A DNA stretch of 64,000 nucleotides from Conchiformibius sp. (GCA_029984035.1 JASBYJ010000001.1:62001-126000); one strand, 5' to 3'; positions 36,440 to 44,997 are shown, counted from the stretch's first letter. Numbers and translations: made by a program. Notes: generated by a model not told the origin, from the letters alone.

Positions 36440-37642
36440 ATGCATAAATCTATTATAACCTTGCTTTGCGCGGCAGGACTAATCTTTTCGGCCCCTGCAA
36501 TGGCAGAAAATTTAAAAGTCAAACCGGGCGCGCCTGCACGTTATACCGTTAAAAAAGGCGATACTTTGTGGGGCATCTCGGGTAAGTATCTTTACCGCCC
36601 TTGGAAATGGCCTTCTTTATGGCGTGCCAACCGCAATCAAATTAGAAATCCGCATCTCATTTATCCCGGACAGGTTTTGGTGTTGAGCTATGTGAACGGA
36701 CAGCCTGTTTTAGGTCTGGAAGGTATTCCTACTGTCAAACTCGGCCCTAAAATCCGTGAATTGGATACAGGATACGGTATTTCCACACTGAACGTGGATT
36801 TCTACCGTATGTTTATGAAATCACCGCAATTCATGAATGACGACCAATTGAAGCATGCTCCGCGTTTGGTGGCGGGACGCGATGGCCGCGCCATGTATGG
36901 CACGGGCGACCGTGTTTATGCAGACGGTGTCCCTGAGGACGGTTCTTATCTGGTATTCCGTGTTAACCGCGATTTGAAAGACCCCGAAACCAGAAAATAT
37001 ATGGGCAAACTGGTTGAGTTTTCGGGCGAAGTGGCCACTTTGGCTGCGCCCAATGCCGATAACGCCCTGTCTTACCGCCGTGCCGAATGGGAGCAACAGC
37101 TTTCCGAAGACGAATATTATAAAGAAACCAACGGCCGCCGTTATATCGTGCGTACTGCACAGCCGATGGTGGTTGTGAATGCGGTTTCTGAAATTCGTGC
37201 GGGTGATTATTTGTTGAAAAAGCCTGATAATTTTGGTCAGTTCAACATCATGCCGCATGAGCCTGAAAACAAGATTTATGCACGCATTGTCGGTGTGATG
37301 GACGGTATTGCGGAAAGCGGTGCCATGCAGACTATTATCCTGAATAAGGGCGAGGCGGACGGTTTGGACAAAGGCAGCGTTCTCAGCCTGTACCGCCGCG
37401 GTAAAGTAGTGAAATCGCAATATCGTGTGCCTAATACCGATCCTTCTTATAAAAGAACGGATTATGTCAATACTCCAGTAGAGGAAATCGGCCTGGCTAT
37501 GGTGTATCATACCGGTGAGCATGTGTCTTCTGCGATTATTTTGGAAAGTATCGCCAATGTGAATATAGAAGATTTGGCGAGCAATCCGGGACAAGACTTG
37601 GAAGTGTTTGGACGCAGTGCCAAACCCGGCATGATTAAATAA
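36440..37642 (+). CDS. Exported LysM-domain protein
   Basis: About 400 residues. A Sec signal peptide (KSIITLLCAAGLIFSAPAMA, cleaved near 23) is followed by a LysM domain (about 35-90, YTVKKGDTLWGISGKYLYRPWKWPSLWRANR...IYPGQVLVL). A longer conserved region of unknown fold fills about 100-400. LysM binds peptidoglycan, so a periplasmic, wall-associated role is likely. GGAG before ATG 36440 fixes the start. Related proteins lie next to def in other Neisseriaceae, as I recall. No hydrolase motif is seen. Confidence 0.85.
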   Translation: MHKSIITLLCAAGLIFSAPAMAENLKVKPGAPARYTVKKGDTLWGISGKYLYRPWKWPSLWRANRNQIRNPHLIYPGQVLVLSYVNGQPVLGLEGIPTVKLGPKIRELDTGYGISTLNVDFYRMFMKSPQFMNDDQLKHAPRLVAGRDGRAMYGTGDRVYADGVPEDGSYLVFRVNRDLKDPETRKYMGKLVEFSGEVATLAAPNADNALSYRRAEWEQQLSEDEYYKETNGRRYIVRTAQPMVVVNAVSEIRAGDYLLKKPDNFGQFNIMPHEPENKIYARIVGVMDGIAESGAMQTIILNKGEADGLDKGSVLSLYRRGKVVKSQYRVPNTDPSYKRTDYVNTPVEEIGLAMVYHTGEHVSSAIILESIANVNIEDLASNPGQDLEVFGRSAKPGMIK

Positions 37643-37647
37643 ACGTT

Positions 37648-37686
37648 AAAAAAGGCTGCCTGAAAGTTCTCAGGCAGCCTTTTTTG
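37648..37686 (+). terminator. DUS-pair terminator after LysM gene
   Basis: AAAAAAGGCTGCCTGA / TCAGGCAGCCTTTTTT with a 6-nt loop, then TGTTG. A strong intrinsic terminator on either strand. Confidence 0.88.
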
Positions 37687-37708
37687 TTGAATGGCGAAGG
37701 ACGAAAAT

Positions 37709-38122
37709 ATGGAAAATTGCCCGCTTTGTTGCACCGATGGTGAAGAAATATTGTTCCAAACCGAAGAATTACGCGTTATCGCCGTGCATAATGAAGCGAA
37801 TGCTCCCGCATTTTGCCGAGTGATTTGGAATGCGCATGCGGCGGAGATGACTGATTTGACAGTGGCACAACGCGCCGTTTTGATGGATATGGTTTATCGT
37901 GTGGAAGCCGCCATGCGTGAAGTGTTCAATCCGACCAAAATCAATTTGGCAAGTTTGGGTAATGTGGTGCCGCATTTGCATTGGCATATCATTGCGCGTT
38001 TTGAAAACGATGCCTGTTTTCCTGCACCGATTTGGGCTGTTCCTGTACGTACACACGGCATGGGGCTGCCTGAAGATTGGCCGCAGCGGATTAAAGATGC
38101 CCTGATTCGTGCAATTGGTTGA
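37709..38122 (+). CDS. HIT-family protein
   Basis: 137 residues of the histidine-triad nucleotide hydrolase/transferase family. The triad is visible in VPHLHWHIIARF near 95, preceded by NLASLGN. An N-terminal CPLC could bind zinc. Members split nucleoside phosphoramidates or dinucleotides; the substrate here is unknown. AAGGA before ATG 37709 supports this start over an in-frame ATG at 37691. Confidence 0.88.
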   Translation: MENCPLCCTDGEEILFQTEELRVIAVHNEANAPAFCRVIWNAHAAEMTDLTVAQRAVLMDMVYRVEAAMREVFNPTKINLASLGNVVPHLHWHIIARFENDACFPAPIWAVPVRTHGMGLPEDWPQRIKDALIRAIG

Positions 38123-38191
38123 TATTCTTTCTGGTTTTTCTGCATATTGAATAACAGGGCTGTATTTTCCTGTCATTTTTATTTGGCTGTA

Positions 38192-38336
38192 TTGTAAGAT
38201 TTGATTGATATGGCTATAAACAGATTGTGCAAAACGTTTTCTTTCAACGTGAGTTTTTAGCAATTTATGGAGAAATATGTATTTTGATTAAATCATGTTG
38301 CGGTATCAATCTTATTTGGAAACAGAGCCTTTTATT
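38192..38336. repeat. Dispersed intergenic element, copy 2
   Basis: About 145 bp matching 18445-18590 in the same orientation, roughly 80% identical by eye, with the blocks TTGTAAGATTTGATTGATAT, GGCTATAAAC and AAACGTTTTCTTTCAA conserved. It lies in the 510-bp AT-rich gap between the HIT gene and acnB. Like copy 1, it follows a plus-strand gene. Confidence 0.8.
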
Positions 38337-38576
38337 TTTGAAAACGCTAATTTCAGAGTGAAAATGATTCCAAAGGGAATAGCAAGATGGTTGATGGTTC
38401 TATCATCAATCAAATGATATTTGGTTTTTATTGAATGATTGGATTTTAGATAATTGAGGCTTGTTGGATAGCACCAATAAATTGATTTTGTTGGAAAATT
38501 ATAATTTTAGTATATGTTTGGTATATAAGAATATATAAACTGTTTTTGCGAGCTGTGATAAAACACTGAATTTTAA

Positions 38577-38616
38577 AGGCTGCCTGAAAACCCTTTTTTC
38601 GGTTTTCAGGCAGCCT
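38577..38616 (-). terminator. DUS-pair terminator after acnB
   Basis: Perfect 16-bp stem AGGCTGCCTGAAAACC/GGTTTTCAGGCAGCCT with an 8-nt loop. TTTAAAATT follows on the minus strand. Confidence 0.85.
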
Positions 38617-38634
38617 GCTTTTTATTTTACGCGC

Positions 38635-41220
38635 TTACACGTTCACTTTTTCGGCCACTTCGTTGTAGCTGTCAATCTCATTAAAGTTCATGTAGCGGTA
38701 AATTTGCTCGCCCTGCTCGTTGATGATGCCGATGTTGGCATGGTATTCCTCAACGGTGGGGATTTTGCCCAGCTTGGAGCAAATCGCCGCCAGTTCCGCC
38801 GAACCAAGGTAAACAAACGTGTTTTTGCCCAAACGGTTGGGGAAGTTGCGCGTGGAGGTGGACATCACGGTCGCGCCCTCGCGCACCTGTGCTTGGTTGC
38901 CCATACACAGCGAGCAGCCCGGCATTTCCATGCGCGCGCCCGCACGTCCGAGCACGCCGTAGTGTCCTTCATCGGAAAGTTGTTTTGCGTCCATTTTGGT
39001 CGGCGGGGCAATCCACAGGCGCACGGGGGTGTCGGTTTTGCCTTCCAGCAGTTTGGACGCGGCGCGGAAGTGGCCGATGTTGGTCATGCACGAGCCGATA
39101 AACACTTCGTCAATCACGGTGCCGGAACGCTCGGACATGAAGCACACGTCATCGGGGTCGTTGGGGCAGGCGATGATGGGTTCTTTGATGTCGTCCATGT
39201 TGATTTCAATCACGGCGGCGTATTCGGCATCGGCATCGGCTTCCAGCAGTTGCGGGTTGGCGAGCCACGCTTCCATGCCTTTGATGCGGCGTTCCAGCGT
39301 GCGCGCGTCTTGGTAGCCGTCCGCAATCATGTTTTTCATCAACACGATATTGGATTTCAGATACTCGATAATCGGCTCTTGGTTCAGTTTGACGGTACAA
39401 CCGGCGGCGGAGCGTTCGGCGGAAGCGTCCGACAGTTCAAACGCTTGTTCCACTTTCAAATCGGGCAGGCCTTCGATTTCCAAAATGCGGCCGGAGAAGA
39501 TGTTTTTCTTGCCCGCTTTGGCAACGGTGAGCAAGCCTTGTTTGATGGCGTAAAGCGGAATGGCGTTCACCAAATCGCGCAGGGTTACGCCCGGTTGCAG
39601 GCTGCCTGAAAAACGCACCAGCACCGATTCGGGCATATCAAGCGGCATCACGCCCGTGGCGGCGGCAAACGCCACCAAGCCCGAACCGGCGGGGAAGGAA
39701 ATGCCGAGCGGGAAACGGGTGTGCGAGTCGCCGCCCGTGCCGACCGTGTCGGGCAGCAGCAGACGGTTCAGCCACGAGTGAATCACGCCGTCGCCGGGGC
39801 GCAGGGAAACGCCGCCGCGCGTGGCGATAAATTCGGGCAGTTCTTTGTGGGTTTTCACGTCCACCGGTTTCGGGTAGGCGGCGGTGTGGCAGAAGGACTG
39901 CATCACCAAGTCGGCAGAAAAGCCCAAGCACGCCAAGTCTTTGAGTTCGTCCCGCGTCATCGGGCCGGTGGTGTCTTGCGAGCCGACCGTAGTCATGTGC
40001 GGTTCGCAGTAGGTGCCGGGGCGCACGCCCTGACCTTCAGGCAGCCCGCAGGCGCGGCCGACCATTTTTTGCGCCAGCGTAAAGCCCGCTTTGCTGTCGG
40101 CGGGGGCTTGCGGCAGACGGAACACATCGGAAGCGGGCAAGCCCAAAGCCTCACGCGCTTTGGCGGTCAAACCGCGTCCGATAATCAGATTAATCCGTCC
40201 GCCGGCTTGCACTTCGTCCAGCAACACGGGCGATTTCAGCGCAAATTCGGCAACGGTTTCGCCGTTTTTCACGATTTTGCCGTCATAAGGCAGAATGTCC
40301 ACCACATCGCCCATTTGCAAAGCGGAAACATCGACTTCAATCGGCAACGCGCCCGAATCTTCCTGCGTATTGAAGAAAATCGGCGCGATTTTGCCGCCCA
40401 AACACACGCCGCCGTAGCGTTTGTTCGGCACATAAGGAATGTCCAAACCGGTGTGCCAAATCACGGAATTGGTGGCGGATTTGCGCGAAGAACCCGTACC
40501 GACCACATCGCCCACATAGGCAACGGGGTGGCCTTTGGCTTTCAGTTCTTCCAACAGTTTAATCGGGCCCACTTCGCCCGGTTTGTCGGGGTTGATGCCG
40601 TCGCGCGGATTTTTCAGCATCGCCAGCGCGTGCAGGGGAATATCGGGGCGCGACCACGCATCGGGCGCGGGTGACAAATCATCGGTATTGGTTTCGCCGT
40701 CCACTTTAAACACGGTAACGGTGATTTTTTCCGGTACTTTTTCGCGGGCGGTAAACCATTCCGCGTCTGCCCAAGATTGCAGCACGGCTTGGGCGTGGGC
40801 ATTGCCTTGGTCGGCTTTTTCTTTCACATCGTGAAAGGCATCAAACATCAACAGCGTGTGTTTCAGCCCTTCGGCGGCAACGGGGGCAAGCTGTTCGTTG
40901 TCCAGCAATTCAATCAGGGGGTGGATATTGTAACCGCCGAGCATCGTACCCAGCAGTTTGGTGGCAAATTCGGGCGACACGAGCGGGCTTTGCGCCGAAC
41001 CTTCGGCAACGGCGGCCAAGAATGAGGCTTTGACTTTTGCCGCATCATCTACCCCTGCGGGAATGCGGTTTGCCAGCAAATCCAATAAAAATTCGCCTTC
41101 TTGCGCAGGAGGGTTTTGTAACAGTTCCGTTAAGTCGGCGGTTTGTTTTGCCGTTAGCGGCAGAGGAGGGATGCCAAGGGCCGCTCGTTCTACAGCGGCG
41201 ACACGGTATGCTTCTAACAT
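38635..41220 (-). CDS. acnB: Aconitate hydratase B
   Basis: TCA-cycle enzyme with a labile [4Fe-4S] cluster that isomerises citrate and isocitrate, and a known RNA-binding moonlighter in other bacteria. 861 residues, like E. coli AcnB. N-terminal HEAT-like domain (LEAYRVAAVERAALGIPPLPL), swivel domain with GETNTDDLSPAPDAW, then the catalytic domains with QDTTGPMTRDEL, the cluster cysteines in GSCMTNIGHF and GCSLCMGNQ, and STRNFPNRLG. ATG 41220 has AAGGA upstream and the family start; the frame extends to 41295 without similarity. The 380 bp upstream hold a DUS and the promoter of the next gene. Confidence 0.97.
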   Translation of the reverse strand: MLEAYRVAAVERAALGIPPLPLTAKQTADLTELLQNPPAQEGEFLLDLLANRIPAGVDDAAKVKASFLAAVAEGSAQSPLVSPEFATKLLGTMLGGYNIHPLIELLDNEQLAPVAAEGLKHTLLMFDAFHDVKEKADQGNAHAQAVLQSWADAEWFTAREKVPEKITVTVFKVDGETNTDDLSPAPDAWSRPDIPLHALAMLKNPRDGINPDKPGEVGPIKLLEELKAKGHPVAYVGDVVGTGSSRKSATNSVIWHTGLDIPYVPNKRYGGVCLGGKIAPIFFNTQEDSGALPIEVDVSALQMGDVVDILPYDGKIVKNGETVAEFALKSPVLLDEVQAGGRINLIIGRGLTAKAREALGLPASDVFRLPQAPADSKAGFTLAQKMVGRACGLPEGQGVRPGTYCEPHMTTVGSQDTTGPMTRDELKDLACLGFSADLVMQSFCHTAAYPKPVDVKTHKELPEFIATRGGVSLRPGDGVIHSWLNRLLLPDTVGTGGDSHTRFPLGISFPAGSGLVAFAAATGVMPLDMPESVLVRFSGSLQPGVTLRDLVNAIPLYAIKQGLLTVAKAGKKNIFSGRILEIEGLPDLKVEQAFELSDASAERSAAGCTVKLNQEPIIEYLKSNIVLMKNMIADGYQDARTLERRIKGMEAWLANPQLLEADADAEYAAVIEINMDDIKEPIIACPNDPDDVCFMSERSGTVIDEVFIGSCMTNIGHFRAASKLLEGKTDTPVRLWIAPPTKMDAKQLSDEGHYGVLGRAGARMEMPGCSLCMGNQAQVREGATVMSTSTRNFPNRLGKNTFVYLGSAELAAICSKLGKIPTVEEYHANIGIINEQGEQIYRYMNFNEIDSYNEVAEKVNV

Positions 41221-41533
41221 TTCGGGGTTCCTTATCTGACTAAAGTATTGTTCTTTTCGGGATTTGTGACCGTGCAAGACGGACGTAGCAATCATAACCC
41301 AATTTTACAAAATGGGGAATGCCGATTACACAGGTTTCAGGCTGCCTGAAAGTAAAAAAGAGCTTATGCGTAAAGGTGGCGGCCTGTTTGTTTTTGATGG
41401 GTTTTTATTACATAAATCAGGATGGGATAAGTCGGTTTGCGAATATGTGTCAAACGGCGTTTCTGACGGAGTGGGTTTCTTGCTCCAGTATTTCACGAAT
41501 ATATGCTAATGATAAATAATTAAAAATTTTATT

Positions 41534-41562
41534 TTGACGTTTATTGCCGCAAAGACTAAAAT
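41534..41562 (+). promoter_or_regulatory. Promoter of membrane paralogue A
   Basis: -35 TTGACG (41534-41539), 17 bp, -10 TAAAAT (41557-41562). The -35 and the following TTTATT are identical to those of the paralogous gene on the other strand (42580-42575). Confidence 0.7.
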
Positions 41563-41601
41563 CAATATCGGTCAATATGAAATCCGCAAGAGGCAGCTCA
41601 A

Positions 41602-41979
41602 ATGGACACAATGCAACCAGAAACCCAAACCAACGATATCCAAGCGGCTGGCGCGCCATCTGCCCCATCCGATACGCCGATATTGAAACTGCAACATGCG
41701 TTTATGATGTATGCCGCCGCTTGTGTTTTACTTTTTTTCTTGCTTTTCGGCTTATTCTCTTTATATAGCTACAGTCTCATCTGGCTGCTGTTTCTTATCG
41801 GGTACTTAGCCATCGGTTTAACATTAAACCACTTGATATTCAAAAGAATGGTGGCCGGTTGGCATCCGATGTATGACACTCTTGAGAATGTTGCCGCAGA
41901 CAAAATCCAATCGGTAGTGTTTTGGCCTTTGAGCCAGTTGGTTCTGTTAATACAGGTTGCTGCACATAGGCACCTTTGA
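41602..41979 (+). CDS. Small membrane protein, paralogue A
   Basis: 125 residues: a proline/alanine-rich hydrophilic start of about 30 residues, then three likely membrane segments (HAFMMYAAACVLLFFLLFGLF, IWLLFLIGYLAIGLTLNHLIF, SVVFWPLSQLVLLIQVA). Between segments two and three lies GWHPMYDTLENVAADKIQ. It is about half identical to the product of the convergent gene at 42185-42514, with conserved GYL.IG..LNHLI.KR.V, WHPMY.T..NVA and FWP.S. I do not recognise the family and assign no function. Confidence 0.8.
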   Translation: MDTMQPETQTNDIQAAGAPSAPSDTPILKLQHAFMMYAAACVLLFFLLFGLFSLYSYSLIWLLFLIGYLAIGLTLNHLIFKRMVAGWHPMYDTLENVAADKIQSVVFWPLSQLVLLIQVAAHRHL

Positions 41980-42150
41980 TATCCGAACGACTGTTCCCGT
42001 TTCAAAGATAATTGTTTGTTTGATATATCATCCGGATGATAAGATTATTAAGTAAGATATTGTTTTATAATATTCAAATGGATTGATGATGTGGATTCAG
42101 AGAAGGTTCGGATAAGTAGTAAGGCTGCCTGAAGATGGTATGTAAAGTAC

Positions 42151-42180
42151 AACGGCTATCCTTTTTTAGGATAGCCGTTT
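42151..42180. terminator. Bidirectional terminator between the membrane paralogues
   Basis: Eleven-bp stem AACGGCTATCC/GGATAGCCGTT with a T-rich loop; TTTGTT follows on the plus strand and a T-containing run on the minus. It lies between the two convergent genes and can serve both. Confidence 0.8.
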
Positions 42181-42184
42181 GTTA

Positions 42185-42514
42185 TTAAAGGACTTTATTG
42201 ATGGTGATGCTGATTAATAGGAATAAATAGCTGATAGGCCAAAATAAAACCGCTTTGAGCTTTGCCGATGCAACGTTGTCGATAGTGTTATACATCGGAT
42301 GCCATTCGACGATTCTTTTCAAGATTAAATGGTTTAATGCAACCCCGATAACTAAGTAGCCTATGAAGAACAACCACCAAGAAACGCCTGATTGGCAAAT
42401 GGCGAATAAGGTGAAAAGCAAAATCAAAGCTGCAGTGTAAATGATGAATGCATGGCGTAGTTTTAAGGCTACGGTATCAGATTGGGTGTTGTCGGTTTGT
42501 TGAATCTCATCCAT
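42185..42514 (-). CDS. Small membrane protein, paralogue B
   Basis: 109 residues with the same layout as paralogue A: a polar start, then three hydrophobic segments (HAFIIYTAALILLFTLFAI, WWLFFIGYLVIGVALNHLIL, AVLFWPISYLFLLISITI) and WHPMYNTIDNVASAKLK between the last two. It lacks a four-residue stretch between segments one and two and one glycine before WHPMY. An AAAGGAAACG ribosome-binding region precedes ATG 42514. Its promoter matches that of paralogue A but adds a 16-bp palindrome over the -10. Function unknown. Confidence 0.8.
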   Translation of the reverse strand: MDEIQQTDNTQSDTVALKLRHAFIIYTAALILLFTLFAICQSGVSWWLFFIGYLVIGVALNHLILKRIVEWHPMYNTIDNVASAKLKAVLFWPISYLFLLISITINKVL

Positions 42515-42547
42515 TTTCGTTTCCTTTTGTCAGGTTACGTTGAAAAT

Positions 42548-42580
42548 ACGGATTATAATCCGTGTACAAATAAACGTCAA
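42548..42580 (-). promoter_or_regulatory. Promoter of paralogue B with palindromic operator candidate
   Basis: On the minus strand TTGACG (42580-42575), 17 bp, TATAAT (42557-42552). The perfect 16-bp palindrome ACGGATTATAATCCGT (42548-42563) covers the -10. On the plus strand the same palindrome holds a TATAAT (42554-42559) pointing at the XRE gene. It is a good candidate operator for that regulator, controlling both directions. Confidence 0.6.
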
Positions 42581-42617
42581 AGTATGATTTTTCTGGTATT
42601 TGTGCAGGCAGATACCG

Positions 42618-42836
42618 ATGAATTCATCATTAAGCATCGAAATAGGAAAACGGATCCGTGAGCAACGCCGTTTGGCTAATATCAGTCAGGAGAAATTGGC
42701 ATTAAAAGCGGAAATCGACCGCAGCTATATGGGGAGAATCGAACGCGGGGAAGTGAATATCACTGTGGACAAACTTTACCAGATAGGTGCAGTGTTGGAA
42801 TGCAAGGTATCGGACTTGCTGCCTGAAATAAATTAA
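42618..42836 (+). CDS. XRE-family transcriptional regulator
   Basis: 72-residue single-domain helix-turn-helix protein of the Cro/C1 (XRE) type: IGKRIREQRRLANISQEKLALKAEIDRSYMGRIERGEVNITVDKLYQIGAVLE. The recognition helix is about residues 30-45. Its size and the RSYMGRIERGEVN segment resemble controller proteins of restriction-modification systems and small phage repressors, yet no methylase or endonuclease gene is nearby. It lies divergent from paralogue B, with a 16-bp palindrome in the shared 100-bp promoter region. ATG 42618 is chosen; an upstream start at 42600 is also in frame. Confidence 0.88.
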   Translation: MNSSLSIEIGKRIREQRRLANISQEKLALKAEIDRSYMGRIERGEVNITVDKLYQIGAVLECKVSDLLPEIN

Positions 42837-43041
42837 TTGGAAAGTAAAAAAATTAATTTTTAGGGTTGTGTGATATGTTTGTATTTTCATGAGTTTTTGA
42901 TGTGTTTAACGGCATATTCATGATATTTGCAAGTTCAATAGTCGGATGAGAAATGAATCGTATCGGCTAAGACAAACGTGTCCGTTACGTTTCTTTTTGA
43001 TACGGTTTGTTGACGCGATGTCATCTGAATGCAAAAAATTC

Positions 43042-43070
43042 TTGGTTAATATAAGATAAAACAATATAAT
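43042..43070 (+). promoter_or_regulatory. Candidate hfq promoter
   Basis: -10 TATAAT (43065-43070) with a weak -35 TTGGTT (43042-43047) at 17 bp, 68 nt before the hfq ATG. The rest of the 300-bp gap is AT-rich with no gene. Confidence 0.55.
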
Positions 43071-43137
43071 TGACCGCTTAAAGTCGGTGCGGCCGCTTGG
43101 CTGCGCTGAATGATGAGAACAATAACGGAGCTGAACA

Positions 43138-43434
43138 ATGACAATAAACAAAGGCCAATTGCTGCAAGACCCTTTTTTAAACGCTTTGCGTAAAGAACAC
43201 GTGCCGGTTTCCATTTATTTGGTGAACGGTATCAAATTGCAGGGACAGGTTGAATCTTTTGACCAATACGTTGTGTTGTTGCGCAACACATCGGTTACCC
43301 AAATGGTGTACAAACACGCGATTTCCACTATTGTTCCCGCGCGTGCGGTGAGCTTGCAACATGAAGGCAAACCCGTTCAGCAAGAGCAAATGGGTTTTCA
43401 GCAGGTGGAAACATTGGTTACGCAGCCTGATTAA
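43138..43434 (+). CDS. hfq: RNA chaperone Hfq
   Basis: Hexameric Sm-like ring that pairs small RNAs with mRNAs. 98 residues. The Sm1 motif (LQDPFLNALRKEHVPVSIYLVNGIKLQGQVESFDQYVVLL) and Sm2 motif (YKHAISTIVPARAV) are intact. The N-terminal NKGQLLQDPFLN proximal-face residues and the KHAIS lysine-histidine pair that bind U-rich RNA are present. A glutamine-rich tail follows. Preceded by GGAG. Ends at its own terminator, so ung is probably transcribed by read-through or separately. Confidence 0.98.
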   Translation: MTINKGQLLQDPFLNALRKEHVPVSIYLVNGIKLQGQVESFDQYVVLLRNTSVTQMVYKHAISTIVPARAVSLQHEGKPVQQEQMGFQQVETLVTQPD

Positions 43435-43447
43435 GACGTAACGATAT

Positions 43448-43480
43448 AACCGGATGTACTTTGGGGGCATCCGGTTTTTT
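43448..43480 (+). terminator. Intrinsic terminator after hfq
   Basis: AACCGGATG/CATCCGGTT stem followed by TTTTTT, without DUS. It overlaps the ung ribosome-binding region closely, which begins ten bases later. Confidence 0.85.
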
Positions 43481-43493
43481 GTGGGAGTGCATC

Positions 43494-44168
43494 ATGCAAA
43501 CTTGGCATGACGTATTGGCGGGCGAAAAAGAACAGCCTTATTTCCGGCAGATATTGGATACCGTACGTGCCGAACGTTTGGCGGGGCAAATGGTGTATCC
43601 GCCTGCCGCTGATGTATTCAATGCCTTCAAATATACTGGTTTTGCCGATATTAAAGTGGTGATTTTGGGGCAAGACCCTTATCACAACGAAGGCCAGGCG
43701 CACGGTTTGTCGTTTTCCGTGCGCGAGGGTGTCGCCATACCGCCGTCTTTGCAGAACATTTATAAAGAATTGGCGGATGATATCGAAGGCTTCCGTATTC
43801 CCGCGCACGGCTGCCTGAAAAAATGGGCGCAGCAGGGCGTGTTGCTGCTGAATACCGTATTGACCGTTCGTGCGCATCAGGCGCATTCCCACGCCGATAT
43901 CGGTTGGGAAAAGTTCACCGGAAAAGTGGTGGAACAGATTAATCTGCACCGCAACCATGTGGTGTTTATGTTGTGGGGCAGCCATGCGCGCAAAAAAGGC
44001 GAGCTGATTGACCGTAACCGGCATTTGGTGTTAACTGCGCCGCATCCTTCTCCGCTTTCTGTTTATAGGGGTTTTTTCGGCTGCCGCCATTTTTCCCGTG
44101 CCAATGCTTATTTGGTAGAACACGGTTTGGGGGAAGTGGACTGGCATTTGCCTGAACAGGCTGCCTGA
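43494..44168 (+). CDS. ung: Uracil-DNA glycosylase
   Basis: Removes uracil from DNA to start base-excision repair. 224 residues from ATG 43494, which has GGGAG before it; eleven extra in-frame codons upstream overlap the hfq terminator and are discarded. The water-activating motif GQDPYH carries Asp61; GLSFSV, LLLNTVLTVR and HPSPLSVYRGFFGCRHFSRAN complete the family set. The stop is from a DUS (EQAA-stop). Confidence 0.97.
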   Translation: MQTWHDVLAGEKEQPYFRQILDTVRAERLAGQMVYPPAADVFNAFKYTGFADIKVVILGQDPYHNEGQAHGLSFSVREGVAIPPSLQNIYKELADDIEGFRIPAHGCLKKWAQQGVLLLNTVLTVRAHQAHSHADIGWEKFTGKVVEQINLHRNHVVFMLWGSHARKKGELIDRNRHLVLTAPHPSPLSVYRGFFGCRHFSRANAYLVEHGLGEVDWHLPEQAA

Positions 44169-44180
44169 AACATTGAGTTA

Positions 44181-44214
44181 TGCGGCCGAAACGTTGTGAA
44201 ATGTTTCGGCCGTA
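44181..44214 (+). terminator. Intrinsic terminator after ung
   Basis: Ten-bp stem CGGCCGAAAC/GTTTCGGCCG, extended by TG/TA, with a 10-nt loop and TATTTG tail. Confidence 0.75.
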
Positions 44215-44358
44215 TTTGTATGCGGTCGTGCAGCCCGTTATAATGGACATAAAATTGTTTCAATTCGCGATAGGTTTTGCGGTAGATTGGTTTTGCAGAG
44301 CAGGCGAATCGGTTTCAGGCAGCCTTGCCTGAAGGGATATTGACGGAGGGTTAAACAC

Positions 44359-44997
44359 ATGAATAAATTATGGATGGCTTTGGCGGCAGGTGTTATGTTG
44401 TCAGCCTGTTCGCCGCAACAAGAAGGGCAAAATGCATCAGGAGCCGAGCAAACTTCTGTTTCAGGCAGCCGTACGGGATTGTTTCACGGCAGCGATTTGC
44501 GCGCCGAACAATTGGGCGGCGATTTTACTTTGACTGATGGAGCGGGAGAGCCTTTCAGTTTAAGCAGCCTGAAAGGTAAGGCGGTGATTTTGTCGTTCGG
44601 TTTTACCAATTGCCCTGATGTGTGTCCGACCGAGTTGTTGTCGTACAGCGATGCGCTTAAGCAGTTGGGCGAACAGGCGAAAGATGTGGCAGTGGTATTT
44701 GTCAGCGTTGATCCCGAGCGCGATACGCCTGATTTAATCGGCCGTTATGTGAAGCAGTTTAACCCCGAATTTATCGGCTTGACCGATACGCAGGGCGGAC
44801 GCGAGCTGGCGTTGGCCAAGCAGCTTTACCGTGTGGTTTCGGCCAAAACCGAAATCAAATCAGACACTCTGTATAATGTTGACCATACATCCGGTGCGTA
44901 TTTGCTGGATAAACAAGGGGATGCGGCGGTTTTCCTGCCTTACGGCATGGATGCGGCACATATTGCAGAAGATGTGAAAACCCTGTTGGCGCAATAA
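44359..44997 (+). CDS. SCO1/SenC-family lipoprotein
   Basis: 212-residue periplasmic lipoprotein with a thioredoxin fold that delivers copper to, or reduces thiols of, cytochrome oxidase. Signal peptide with lipobox LSAC (lipidated Cys17). The copper-binding motif FTNCPDVCPTE gives Cys85 and Cys89, with the third ligand His176 in NVDHTSGAYLLD. Complete and probably active. No oxidase gene is in the window. ATG 44359 begins the signal peptide; GGAGGG precedes it by 9 bases. Confidence 0.93.
   Translation: MNKLWMALAAGVMLSACSPQQEGQNASGAEQTSVSGSRTGLFHGSDLRAEQLGGDFTLTDGAGEPFSLSSLKGKAVILSFGFTNCPDVCPTELLSYSDALKQLGEQAKDVAVVFVSVDPERDTPDLIGRYVKQFNPEFIGLTDTQGGRELALAKQLYRVVSAKTEIKSDTLYNVDHTSGAYLLDKQGDAAVFLPYGMDAAHIAEDVKTLLAQ

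Noticed and set aside
39721..40674. 317-codon and a neighbouring 301-codon plus-strand frame
   Set aside because: Both are antisense shadows of acnB without any family similarity.
42618..42836. Controller gene of a restriction-modification system
   Set aside because: The XRE protein has the right size, but no methyltransferase or endonuclease gene lies within the window on either side.
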